Shown here one piece after another: positions 8,433 through 17,500 of a stretch of 58,045 nt of DNA. The DNA lies in assembly GCA_900553695.1 (NCBI GenBank), contig USEM01000007.1:1-58045 (forward strand), given 5' to 3'. This DNA is from an uncultured Clostridium sp. (GTDB lineage Bacteria; Bacillota; Clostridia; TANB77; CAG-508). The number at the start of each line of letters is the position of its first letter. Position 1 is the stretch's first letter. The translations under genes were made by a program, and so were the position numbers. Below the pieces are notes generated by a model. The model saw nothing but the letters and a program-made list of their open reading frames with translations, did no database searches and was not told the origin of the DNA.

Positions 8433-10571
8433 TTATCTTTTTAATCTTAAACTATTTATTACAACTGTAAAGCTGCTCAAAGTCATTGCAAGGCTTGCTA
8501 TCATTGGGTTTAGGGTTATTGGCAATAGTCCTGTTGCAAGTGGTACCATTGCTATGTTGTAAAATAGTGCCCAGAATAGGTTTTGTTTTATTATTTTTAT
8601 TGTTTTGTCTCCTATTGTTAATATCTTATACACTGAATCCATATTTTCATTTAACAAAATTATGTCCGCTGAGTCTTGTGTTATATCTGTTCCATTTTGT
8701 ACACTTACTCCAATACTTGCTGTTTTTAGTGCTGGGCTATCATTTATTCCATCTCCTATCATTAAGCAGTTATTGTTTGTGTTTAATTCTTTTATTTTTT
8801 CTAGTTTTTCTTTTGGTGAAACATTGCTTATAACCTTTTCTATTCCAAGCTCTCTGGCGATTGAATTTGCTGTATTGGTATTGTCTCCTGTAAGCATTAT
8901 TACTTGTTTTTGTGCTTGTTTTAATTTGTTTATTACTTCTTTCATTTCTGGTTTTATTGTATCTTGAAGTCCAACTATACCTAACACACTTTTTTCTGTA
9001 AATAAGTAAACTATGCTTTCTCCTTTATTTGAAAATTCTTCTTCTAAGTTTTTATATGGATTTTCTCTATCTCCTATGAACTTATTGTTTCCTGCAAAAT
9101 ATACCTGGTTTTTAATTTTGCCTTTAATTCCAAGTCCAGAAATTTCTTCAAATTCTTCCACACTATATAAATTATCTGCATTTTCGCAAATGCTTTTTGC
9201 AAGTGGATGGTTTGAATGTTCTTCAAGGCTTTGCAAGATTTTCATATTTTCTTTTGATATTTCCTTATCTTGAATTGCTAATTTGCCTTGTGTTAATGTT
9301 CCTGTTTTATCAAAAACTACAGTATCTATTTTGCTTGAAGCTTCTAGTGTTTCGCTTGATTTTACAAGGATTCCATTTTTTGTACAATTTCCTATTGCAA
9401 CTACCATCGCAAGAGGCGTTGCCAAGCCTAATGCACAAGGGCAAGCTACAACTAAAACACTTACTAATGCATTTATTGCTTGTGTGCCATTTCTCACAAC
9501 TGCAAGGTTTAGCAAAAATGAGATTACTGCAATAACAAAAATTGTTGGCACGAAATATCCGCTTATTTTGTCTGCAAGTCTTGCTATTGGTGCTTTTGTG
9601 TTTGTTGCTTCAACCACCATGTTTACTATATGAGAAATTTCTGAGTCTTTTCCTATGTTTTCTGCTTTGTATTCAATGTATCCATCATAATTAATGCTTC
9701 CTGCAATTACTCTGCTTCCAACGTCTTTGCTAACTGGTTTACTTTCTCCTGTTATAAATGCTTCATCTGTATGGGTTCTTCCTTTTGTAATAATTCCATC
9801 AACTGCAATTTTTTCTCCTGGTCTGCAAATTACTATATCTCCCTTTTGTATATCATTAATTGTAACTGTTATTTCCTTTCCATCTCTTAGTATTACACCA
9901 TTTCTAGGAGTTATAGTTACTAAATTTTTAATAGTATCAACTGCTTTTGATTTATTTTTCTGGTCAATCATTCTGCCTAATTTTACAAATAAAATTATTA
10001 TGGCTGAAGATTCAAAATATAGGTTATGAACTAGGTTTGTTTGTCCTTTAAATATTAGAATTGTATTATATGCACTATATATAAAGTTTACTAGCACACC
10101 AATTCCAACTAGAGAGTCCATATTAGGCATTTTATGAAATATGTTTTTAATTCCATTTTTAATTATATCAAAGCCCCAAATTAGGAATACGGTGGTCAAT
10201 AGTAATAATGTTGTAGCATATATTTTAGGATGCATCATACCATCTAAAAGCTCTGGAATTGGTAAGTTTAGCATGTGTCCCATTGAAATATACATTAAAA
10301 TTATACCTAAAGCTGAAAAAATTATTGCCTTTCTAAAATTATGGTTGTTTTTTTCTTCTTGTTTTTCTCCTAGGCTTTTAAATCCTGCTTCTTCAACATA
10401 TCTATTTATATCTTTGATAGTAATCTCTTCATCATATTCAACTACTGCTGTTGCCATTACCAAATTTACAACCGCATTTTTTATGCCTTTTTGCTTGTTT
10501 AGGTATTTTTCTAATCCGTTTGAACAGGCACTACAAGTCATTCCTTCTATGTTTAATATAACTTTTTTCAT
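8433..10571 (-). CDS. copA: copper-exporting P1B-type ATPase
   Basis: 712-residue heavy-metal pump. It starts with one HMA domain (GMTCSACSNG, C13 and C16), then eight expected membrane helices. The metal-binding CPC is in helix six (VVACPCALG, about 376), the phosphorylation site is DKTGTLTQG (about 418), the P1B HP motif is HPLAKS, and the hinge is GDGINDSPAL. CPC plus one HMA indicates Cu+ export. Most homologues carry one or two HMA domains, so length is normal. A separate HMA chaperone gene lies 650 bases upstream at 11221-11421, with a toxin-antitoxin pair inserted between. No CsoR or CopY repressor gene is visible in the window. Confidence 0.95.
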   Translation of the reverse strand: MKKVILNIEGMTCSACSNGLEKYLNKQKGIKNAVVNLVMATAVVEYDEEITIKDINRYVEEAGFKSLGEKQEEKNNHNFRKAIIFSALGIILMYISMGHMLNLPIPELLDGMMHPKIYATTLLLLTTVFLIWGFDIIKNGIKNIFHKMPNMDSLVGIGVLVNFIYSAYNTILIFKGQTNLVHNLYFESSAIIILFVKLGRMIDQKNKSKAVDTIKNLVTITPRNGVILRDGKEITVTINDIQKGDIVICRPGEKIAVDGIITKGRTHTDEAFITGESKPVSKDVGSRVIAGSINYDGYIEYKAENIGKDSEISHIVNMVVEATNTKAPIARLADKISGYFVPTIFVIAVISFLLNLAVVRNGTQAINALVSVLVVACPCALGLATPLAMVVAIGNCTKNGILVKSSETLEASSKIDTVVFDKTGTLTQGKLAIQDKEISKENMKILQSLEEHSNHPLAKSICENADNLYSVEEFEEISGLGIKGKIKNQVYFAGNNKFIGDRENPYKNLEEEFSNKGESIVYLFTEKSVLGIVGLQDTIKPEMKEVINKLKQAQKQVIMLTGDNTNTANSIARELGIEKVISNVSPKEKLEKIKELNTNNNCLMIGDGINDSPALKTASIGVSVQNGTDITQDSADIILLNENMDSVYKILTIGDKTIKIIKQNLFWALFYNIAMVPLATGLLPITLNPMIASLAMTLSSFTVVINSLRLKR

Positions 10572-10644
10572 ATATAATAAAAACTCCTTAATTTGTATTA
10601 TAGTATATTTTCTAAGTAATAATAAGATTATATCAATATAATTA

Positions 10645-10673
10645 TTGACTTTTTGATTTGTTTATTATATAAT
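10645..10673 (+). promoter_or_regulatory. promoter of the ParDE-type module
   Basis: TTGACT (10645-10650), 17-base spacer, TATAAT (10668-10673), about 50 bases before the antitoxin start. It is back-to-back with copA on the minus strand. Confidence 0.75.
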
Positions 10674-10729
10674 CTCCACATATAAAGATATTAAAGTGGT
10701 AAAATATTTCATAAAGTGAGGTGCTTTGT

Positions 10730-10936
10730 ATGTCAAATAATGAGAAAATATTATATTATAGAAATTTAAGCAAAACTGAATTAAGAGATATATTATCAAA
10801 TAAAGAAACATTACCTAATGATGACATAATTATAGCTTCTTTTGAATTAGGTTCAAAAGAAATTTCTGACGGCGAATATTACACAACCAAAGAAGTTTTG
10901 GAGAATGTCTTTGGAGATAATTGTATGGTCAAGTAA
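10730..10936 (+). CDS. putative antitoxin of a ParDE/RelBE-like pair
   Basis: 68-residue acidic protein (MSNNEKILYYRNLSKTELRD onward) directly ahead of a ParE-like toxin whose start it overlaps by 32 bases. The ATG at 10730 is used because GTGAGGTG (10716-10723) is correctly spaced; the earlier GTG at 10721 is part of that ribosome site. Sequence alone does not place it in a family, so the antitoxin call rests on size, charge, overlap and order. It likely autoregulates the promoter at 10645-10673. Confidence 0.65.
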   Translation: MSNNEKILYYRNLSKTELRDILSNKETLPNDDIIIASFELGSKEISDGEYYTTKEVLENVFGDNCMVK

Positions 10937-11198
10937 TGCCAATCTGGACTTAATTAATATTTATAATTATATCTCTAAAAATTCTGTTTTTTATGCTCGA
11001 AAAACTATTAACAATATCATAATAAAAACAGAACATTTAAGTCTTTTTCCCTATATGGGAAGAGTCTCTCTACAGTATTCTCAAGAAAATTATAGAGAGC
11101 TCATCTATAAATCGTATATAATCTTATATAAAATTGAATCTAATAAAATTCACATAATTAGCGTTTTACATTCAGCAAGAAAAAGAGATAATTTTTAA
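10905..11198 (+). CDS. ParE/RelE-superfamily toxin
   Basis: 97-residue basic protein with the ParE/RelE fold pattern: a beta strand IIVWSSNANLDLINIYNYI, two helices, then FPYMGRVS and the C-terminal strands YRELIYKSYIILYKI and KIHIISVLHSARKRDNF. The final HSARKRD matches the basic catalytic/binding end of ParE-like proteins. ParE members poison gyrase and RelE members cut mRNA in the ribosome; which applies here cannot be told. The ATG at 10905 has a close TTGGAGA upstream and overlaps the antitoxin gene, implying translational coupling. Confidence 0.85.
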   Translation: MSLEIIVWSSNANLDLINIYNYISKNSVFYARKTINNIIIKTEHLSLFPYMGRVSLQYSQENYRELIYKSYIILYKIESNKIHIISVLHSARKRDNF

Positions 11199-11220
11199 AA
11201 TTACCTTTACTTTAATATCT

Positions 11221-11421
11221 TTATAAAGCTTTAAAGCCTAAGTTGTTAATCTTTTCTTTTGCTGTGTTTTCATCAAGATTTTCAGCTTCAATTACAACTT
11301 TTCCTGTGATATGGTCAGCTGTAACTTTTTTTACTTCTGGTATTTGGCTAATTACGTTTGTTATTCTTTTTTCGCAGCCAGAACATGCCATTCCTTCAAC
11401 ATTTATAATATATTCTTTCAT
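11221..11421 (-). CDS. copZ: copper chaperone (HMA domain protein)
   Basis: 66-residue ferredoxin-fold metallochaperone with the GMACSGC motif (C13, C16). It carries Cu+ to pumps such as CopA (8433-10571) in the same region. The ATG at 11421 is used rather than one seven codons earlier, because an AAAGGAGG ribosome site lies between the two. It is probably transcribed from its own promoter near 11440 and has copA as its functional partner. Confidence 0.9.
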   Translation of the reverse strand: MKEYIINVEGMACSGCEKRITNVISQIPEVKKVTADHITGKVVIEAENLDENTAKEKINNLGFKAL

Positions 11422-11440
11422 AAAAATTCCTCCTTTTGAC

Positions 11441-11488
11441 ATATATTATATCACACTTTTTAGAAAAATATTGACATTTTAGAAAAAT
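11441..11488. repeat. direct repeat copy A
   Basis: This AT-rich stretch (ending in ATTGACATTTTAGAAAAA) is nearly the same as 14121-14167, with only a few mismatches. The two copies are in the same orientation and bracket the glycosyltransferase pair at 11562-14044. Each copy contains a TTGACA -35 box pointing right. Confidence 0.7.
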
Positions 11489-11600
11489 GTAGTAATGTAT
11501 TTATGTAACAGCTGTGATGTCGTGATTACGGCGGTTAGCTCATTTGTTGGAAATAATTCCACTATAAAAAAACCAGAGTTTCTGCAAAAACTCTGGTTTT
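11471..11600 (+). ncRNA. possible third antisense-type small RNA
   Basis: TTGACA (11471-11476) is followed 16 bases on by TAATGT, then about 75 bases with possible local pairing, then a strong hairpin (11569-11600) ending in TTTT. The layout (promoter, short RNA, terminator, convergent with a minus-strand gene) copies the RNA at 14185-14268, and the promoter is the repeated copy A. The -10 box is poor and no small peptide gene is opposite; the convergent gene is the glycosyltransferase tail. It may be a decayed remnant. Confidence 0.3.
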
Positions 11601-13107
11601 ACTATGTATTTTCATACTAGTTTTGTAGCTTATTTCGTAAACGTTGTAGGCATTTAAGTTTTTGACTAGCTTATATGAATACTGGAATTTATCGCTAAAT
11701 TCTTGAATATAATTATCTCTGCATATTAGCAATATATCTCCATTATTTAGTATTTCATTGGTTAAATGCTCTTTATCTATAACTATTGATTTATCTACTA
11801 ATGTGAATAAATACAAGTCATCTAAAAATCTATTATTTGTGTAATCAAAAACATACACTATTGGTTTATTTTCTTTTTGGACTTTTTGAACTAGTATCTT
11901 ATAGTCTTCATATGTTAAATCTAGTTTAGTTTTTGTGATTATTGGGTTACATAGAATAATGGAGTATAAGGATATAATCATAAAAAGTGTTTGCTTTTCT
12001 GTTTTACTTCTTTCGAAAATGTCTTTTATTTTATATAACACATAAATGTTTATCACACTATAAATTGGCATGAAATATCTAGCTTCTATGTATGGTGCTT
12101 TTACTACTATTACGCAGAAATAAAGTATTATTGGTGCAATTATTGGAATATGATTACTTTGTTTAGGCTTTTTATATGTACATATTATAGCAGTAATTAC
12201 CACACCTAACAGATTTCCAAATACCTCTTTATTTAAAAGATATACGTATCCTAGTAATTGAATTTTGATATTTGTTTTTACTCCGTGAAACCCCTCTATA
12301 ACTAAAAAACACATGATATATGGCATATGGAAAAATTGCCAAAAAGCTTATAGCACTTATAGCTATTGCAATTTGATATTTAAGCAAATTATTCTTTTCC
12401 TTGTTTTTTATACATTTTATTGTATACACTATATATAAGCCTAGTCCAAAAGCTAGAACATAGTAGTGCGTTAAGCCTCCAAGTACAAAGAAAATTATAA
12501 CTGGCAAAAGGTCTCGCCATGAGATACTTTCTTTATAGTACATTTTTAAATGAAACCATGTTAAGAATAATGTCATTAGATTTGCTAATTCATACATTCT
12601 TATATAACTATTTGAATTTAAAGCGATTAGTGAAAAGCCATTTATAACGCACCCAATTATTCCATAGATGTTACTTTTAGATAATTCTTTTGCTATCTTA
12701 AATACTAGTACATTGGAAACAGTAAATATTATTATGTTTAATATTATTCCTGACCACTTTGAAAATCTATCTATTGTAAAGCTTGCTGATATTCTAAGTA
12801 GTAGGTAATACAAAGGTGGGTGAACATCATTTTTTTGATTTTCATATACTGGTTTTAAATTCCATTTTTCATTTTGGTTAACAGTTAAGTAATCTAAGTA
12901 GTATTCTTTATTATGCCAAACATTTTGGAAATCTTCATTATCTGCAATGTTTAGCTTATTATAATTCATAAGCCCATAAGAATACATTTCATCCATATGG
13001 TAATATACCTTTTTGTGCCCAATGTATATTCTTGTGCTAATTTGCAGAATAGTGATTAAAATTAAAATTATTATAACAACTTTCTTGTGTTTTATATCCC
13101 CCATCAT
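11562..13107 (-). CDS. GT-C-type membrane glycosyltransferase, full length via CGG +1 recoding
   Basis: Multi-membrane-span protein resembling the ArnT/PMT-like glycosyltransferases that use polyprenyl-phosphate sugars. It has a first membrane helix followed by a loop with an acidic YHMDEMYSYG motif, DVHPPLYYLLLR, then about ten more hydrophobic segments and a C-terminal soluble part. The reading frame is interrupted by CGG at 12285-12283. Skipping its C joins SYRGVS to GVKTNIKIQLLGY and gives about 514 residues. It overlaps the GT2 gene by 71 bases; the ATG at 13107 is preferred to the one at 13125 because of the GAGAG before it. It probably receives the lipid-linked sugar made by the GT2 enzyme. 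The last 13 codons are also the terminator hairpin. Confidence 0.75.
11569..11600. terminator. terminator hairpin inside the glycosyltransferase 3' end
   Basis: AAAACCAGAGTTT (11569-11581) pairs with AAACTCTGGTTTT (11588-11600), 13 pairs with a six-base loop. On the minus strand the T run is followed directly by the TAG stop codon (11564-11562) of the glycosyltransferase. On the plus strand it ends in TTTT. Confidence 0.85.
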
Positions 13108-14044
13108 TTTTCTCTCTTTCTCCATTTATTTCATCTAACAAGTATATTGGTCTACCTTTAGTTTCCTCAAAGATTTTTCCTAAATATATTCCAAATATGC
13201 TAACAAATGTCATATGTATTGTAAAGAATAATAAGAGAACAAATATTATTATGTTTAGCTCTACTATTGTTTGTCCAGCTATTGCAAATACTCCTAACGT
13301 TGTAGCATATATAATAAGTGTTATTCCTAAAATAATGCTTATGTATATAGGCATATTAAGTGGTTTGGTTGAAAGTGATGTAATGCCATCTATTGCTAGT
13401 TTTATTAGGTTTATATAATTCCATTTTGTTGTTCCTGCTATTCTTTTTTCTCTTTCAAATGTTATTTCTTTTTTGTTATAACCTATCCAGCTAAACAAAC
13501 TTTTTGAACACCTATTTTTTTCTCTCATTTGGCATAGTGCTTGAACACACCTTTTATCTAGCAAACGAAAATCTCCTGTATCTTTTTGAATTGGTATTTT
13601 AGTCATTTTTGCTAAAACTTTGTAATACATTTTTGATGTAAATTTCTTTAGCCAACTTTCTCCTTCTCGACTAATTCTTCTTGCATATACATCATCATAG
13701 CCTTTCTCCCATTCTTCTATCATTTTTTCAATTAATTCTGGTGGATCTTGCAAATCTGCATCTATGAAAATTACACTATCACTATCTTTGCAGTAGTCTA
13801 AACCTGCAAGCATTGCTACTTCTTTTCCATAATTTCTAGAAAGTGATATGTATTTAAAACGTAAATCTTGTTTGCAAATTTCTTTCATTTCTGCTAGGCT
13901 ATTATCCTTGCTTCCATCATTTACAAGTAATATTTGAAATTCATAATTTTTAATTTTATTTATTGTATTTAATAATCTATTTCTTAGAAATGGTAAGCTT
14001 TCTTCCTCATTATATATTGGTACAATTATGCTAATTTTTTTCAA
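13037..14044 (-). CDS. GtrB-like polyprenyl-phosphate glycosyltransferase (GT2)
   Basis: 335-residue family-2 glycosyltransferase. The N-terminal GT-A domain has SIIVPIYNEEESL, VNDGSKDNS and the metal-binding FIDADLQDPPEL. Two C-terminal membrane helices lie at about 225-250 and 258-285. This layout is typical of dolichol/undecaprenyl-phosphate glucosyl- or mannosyltransferases such as GtrB and DPM1 relatives. The next gene overlaps and encodes the multi-span transferase that would use its product, so together they probably decorate wall polymer or surface protein. The start codon is TTG at 14044 with GGGGGAAA upstream. Confidence 0.9.
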   Translation of the reverse strand: MKKISIIVPIYNEEESLPFLRNRLLNTINKIKNYEFQILLVNDGSKDNSLAEMKEICKQDLRFKYISLSRNYGKEVAMLAGLDYCKDSDSVIFIDADLQDPPELIEKMIEEWEKGYDDVYARRISREGESWLKKFTSKMYYKVLAKMTKIPIQKDTGDFRLLDKRCVQALCQMREKNRCSKSLFSWIGYNKKEITFEREKRIAGTTKWNYINLIKLAIDGITSLSTKPLNMPIYISIILGITLIIYATTLGVFAIAGQTIVELNIIIFVLLLFFTIHMTFVSIFGIYLGKIFEETKGRPIYLLDEINGEREKNDGGYKTQESCYNNFNFNHYSAN

Positions 14045-14120
14045 AATATTTCCCCCTTTTGGGCTATAATTTTAGCATAAATTTATTAACTTACAATACG
14101 AAAAAAAGTTAAAATTTGGT

Positions 14121-14167
14121 AAATATAATATCACATTTTTGAAAAAATATTGACATTTTAGAAAAAA
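14121..14167. repeat. direct repeat copy B
   Basis: Near-identical to copy A at 11441-11488. Here it supplies the -35 region of the antisense RNA at 14185-14268. Confidence 0.7.
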
Positions 14168-14178
14168 ACATGTATAAT
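14150..14178 (+). promoter_or_regulatory. strong promoter of the antisense RNA, module 1
   Basis: Consensus TTGACA (14150-14155), 17-base spacer ending in TG, and TATAAT (14173-14178). No open reading frame follows; a terminator lies 50 bases downstream. Confidence 0.8.
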
Positions 14179-14184
14179 AATCAT

Positions 14185-14268
14185 AGAAAATGAGTAGCCA
14201 CAAAGTGGTTGCCTAAGGAAGATTTAATAAACCATTCGCTCGGCAAAGCAGAATGGTTTAACTTTTAT
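14185..14268 (+). ncRNA. putative RNA antitoxin, module 1
   Basis: About 84 bases between the consensus promoter at 14150-14178 and a terminator hairpin (TAAACCATTC 14228-14237 with GAATGGTTTA 14251-14260, then a T-rich run). A 5' hairpin is AGCCAC-AAA-GTGGTT (14196-14210). It is convergent with the small peptide gene 14265-14384 and shares its terminator region, as in Fst/par-type type I toxin-antitoxin loci. The 5' part (GTAGCCACAAAG) loosely repeats a segment near the start of the peptide mRNA (GTAGGTGGCAACACA, about 14422-14436), offering pairing sites. Function is inferred. Confidence 0.6.
14228..14268. terminator. shared bidirectional terminator, module 1
   Basis: Ten-pair stem TAAACCATTC (14228-14237) with GAATGGTTTA (14251-14260) and a GC-containing loop, followed by a T-rich stretch on the plus strand. 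It also lies just beyond the stop of the convergent peptide gene. Confidence 0.75.
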
Positions 14269-14384
14269 TGTTGTTTACTTAATAGTATTGCTAACGCAAA
14301 TATTAAGGCAACATTTATGATAGTTACAATTACTAATCCAAAGAAAAGTAAATAGTTTACAGTTATTAATGCTGTTTCTACCAT
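14265..14384 (-). CDS. small hydrophobic peptide, putative type I toxin, module 1
   Basis: 39-residue peptide: MVETALITVN, then a long hydrophobic segment (about 9-35) and a short SKQQ tail. A well-placed GTGAGGTG ribosome site lies at 14398-14391, and a promoter at 14468-14496 gives a leader of about 75 bases. It is convergent with the small RNA at 14185-14268. The leader carries a GCAGAGTGTG element also present before the peptide of module 2 (17928-18080). Small membrane peptides in this setting depolarise the membrane in known type I systems; toxicity here is inferred. I do not recognise a specific family. Confidence 0.7.
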   Translation of the reverse strand: MVETALITVNYLLFFGLVIVTIINVALIFALAILLSKQQ

Positions 14385-14467
14385 AGACACCACCTCACTT
14401 TCTCACAGTTATTGCTGTGTATGTAGGTGGCAACACACTCTGCTTCTCTCATTTCCTATGTTTAAGT

Positions 14468-14496
14468 ATTATACAATATATTTTGTCAAAAAGCAA
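14468..14496 (-). promoter_or_regulatory. promoter of the peptide gene, module 1
   Basis: Read on the minus strand: TTGCTT (14496-14491), 17-base spacer, TATAAT (14473-14468). It lies directly downstream of the ileS terminator. Confidence 0.65.
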
Positions 14497-14508
14497 TAGT
14501 TGTATGGC

Positions 14509-14540
14509 AAAAAAGCAAAGTGTTTTTCACTTTGCTTTTT
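14509..14540. terminator. terminator of ileS
   Basis: AAAAAAGCAAAGTG (14509-14522) pairs with CACTTTGCTTTTT (14528-14540). The T run is on both strands. It separates ileS from the module 1 peptide gene. Confidence 0.85.
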
Positions 14541-14547
14541 GTTTTGT

Positions 14548-17500
14548 TTACATTCCTTTAATTTGTACTGTTACTTTTTCTCCGTTAATTTCTAATTCTT
14601 TTTCAATGTCGTTTTCTATTGGTGTTTTTACAAATTTCTCAGTTAATGTATCTTGAGTTATTTTTTCTAGGTATTCTTCTAGAACTTTTTGCATTAATTT
14701 TCCTTCTGTTTGTAAGCTTAATGTTATGCGTTGTTCTACTTTTAGTCCTGCATCTTTTCTTAATACTTGTAGTGTTCTTACTAAATCTCTATACATTCCT
14801 TCTACAATCAACTCTTCTGTTAGTATAGTATCTAGTGCTATTGTGTAGTCGCCTTCCTTTATTACAACTATGTGTGCTTTTGGTCTCATGTTCTTTAAAA
14901 ATACGTCCTTTTCAAATGTTCCAAAGCCTGGTACTTCTATTTCGCTATTTTTTTCATCATTGAATTTTGATACTAATTCTTTCATTTCTTCATCTGATAA
15001 GCCTTCTATTTTTGCTTTGAAATCTTGAATTTTTTCTTTTAACATTCTTCCTGCAACTTTGAAGTTTACCATTAAATATTCATCATTTAATATTGATTCA
15101 TCTTTTATTAAGTCTATTGTTTTTACATTTAGTTCTTCTTTGATTATTGGTTCAAAGTCTCTTATTGATTTTTCAATATCTTTTTCACTTGAAATATACA
15201 TTGTGTTTAATGGTTGTCTAACTTTTAGTTGTTTTTCATTTCTTAGCATTAAGCCAAGTGCTATTACTTTTCTTATTTCTTCAACTTCTTTTAGAATTTC
15301 TTCATTTTCAAATTCTGGTGTTGGAGCTGGATAATCACTTAGGTGTATTGATTTTACTTCGTTTGGCTCAAAGCTTCTTACCATGTTTTGCCAAATTTCT
15401 TCTGTCATAAATGGTATTATTGGTGCAACTGCTTGAGACATTTTCTTAATTGTTGTATATAATAAATAGTATACAAGTGTTTTATCACTATCTTCACCAA
15501 TTTTCCAGAATCTCTTTCTGTTTACTCTTACATAGAAGTTTGAGATATCATCAACAAATATTTCAAATTCTTTTACTAAGTTTTGAACTTGATAACTATC
15601 CATTGATTTTCTTGCTACTTCTAGGAATTTGTTTAATCTTGCAAGTAGCCATTTATCTGTTTTTTGTAGTTTAGACATGTCTAATTTATAGTCTTTTAAA
15701 TTTGGCATATCAAGCACTGCATAAGTATTGAAGAATACATATATATTCCAGAAGTTTAATAATTTTCTTCTTGATTCATCTCCTAGGTTGAAGCCAAATC
15801 TAACATCATTATTTACTTGTGCTCCTGCATATAGATATCTTATTGGGTCTGCTCCTATTTTTTCTGCTGCTTCATCAAATTTAATCATATAGCCAGATTT
15901 AGAGAATTTTCCACCATCTTCTTTGATAACTGCACTATATGTAAGTACAGATTCATAAGGTGCTCTACCTTCTAATACAACAGACATGAATAGTAATGAA
16001 TAGAACCATAATCTTATTTGTTCTTTCATTTCTGTTACCCATTCTGCTGGGAAATATTGTTTCCAGTATTCTTTATCTGTAAAATATTTTAGTGTTGAAA
16101 ATGGTACTATACCAGCATCTAGCCAACAGTCTCCAACATCTTTTATTCTTTGAACGTGTTTTCCACAATGTGGGCAAACTATTTCTATTCCATCTATCCA
16201 AGGTCTATGTAAATCTGGTAATTCATCTACTTTTTTAGGGTCAACTGCTAATGTTTTTAATTCTTCTCTTGAACCTACAACTGTAACTTTTCCACATTCT
16301 TCACAAGGATATATTGGAAGTGGTAAACCATAAAATCTCTTTCTTGAAATTGCCCAGTTGCCCATATTATTTAGCCAATCTTCCATTCTCTTTCCTGCAA
16401 AGTCTGGTGTCCATTTAACTTGTCTTGCAGCTTCTATAAGTTTTGGTCTTATTTTATCGCTATTAATGTGCCATTCTTGAACTGCTTTAAATACTACTTC
16501 ACTCTTACATCTCCAACATACTGGGTAGCTGTGTTCGTGTTCTTCTACTTTATATAATTTATTTCTTTTCTTTAATTCTTCAAATACAAGTTCTGCAACT
16601 TCTTTTGTATTGTGTCCTGTCATAAATCCAAAGCCATCTAGTATTACGCCTTCATCATCTATTGGAACTACAACATCTAAGCCTTCTCTTTTTCCTAGTT
16701 CAAAGTCTTCAGCACCACAGCCTGGAGCAATGTGTACAACACCTGTACCATCTTCTGAAGAAACATCTTCCCATGCAACTACTCTATGGTCTATTTCTTT
16801 TTGTTTTTCCATTTCCGGGAAACATGTTTCATATTTTAAGCCAACTAATTTTTCACCTTTGAAGCTATCTACAACTTCTATTTTGTCGTCTCCTAAAATT
16901 TTTAAAGCATTTTTATCCATTATTAAAAATTTATCATCTGATTTTACTTTAACTTTAACATAATCAATTTCTGGGTTAACTGCTAATGCTACGTTTGAAG
17001 ATAGTGTCCATGGAGTTGTTGTCCAAACTACTATTTTGCTATCTGTTCCTATTAATGGTAGTTTGAAAAACACTGATTTATGTACCATTTGTTTATATGA
17101 ACCAGCCATCTCATGTTCTGATAAAGATGTTCCACATCTTGGGCACCATGGCATTGGTCTGAATGACCTTTCTATCATTCCTAATTCGTCACATTTCTTT
17201 AAGAAATGCCATATTGCAGTGATGTTTTCTGCTGTATTTGTGTAATATGAATTATCCCAATCCATCCATTGTCCTAATCTTTTAGATTGCTCTGTAATTG
17301 TTTTTGAAAAATGGTCAACACGTGCTAAACATTTTTTAGTAAAGTTCTCTAACCCATATTTTTCAATATCTTTTTTATCGTTAAAGCCTAACTCTTTTTC
17401 AACTTCAACTTCTATCCAAAGACCTTGTCCATCAAAGCCATTTCTATAATGTGAAGTATATCCATTCATTCCCTTGTAACGTATGTATATATCTTTTAAA

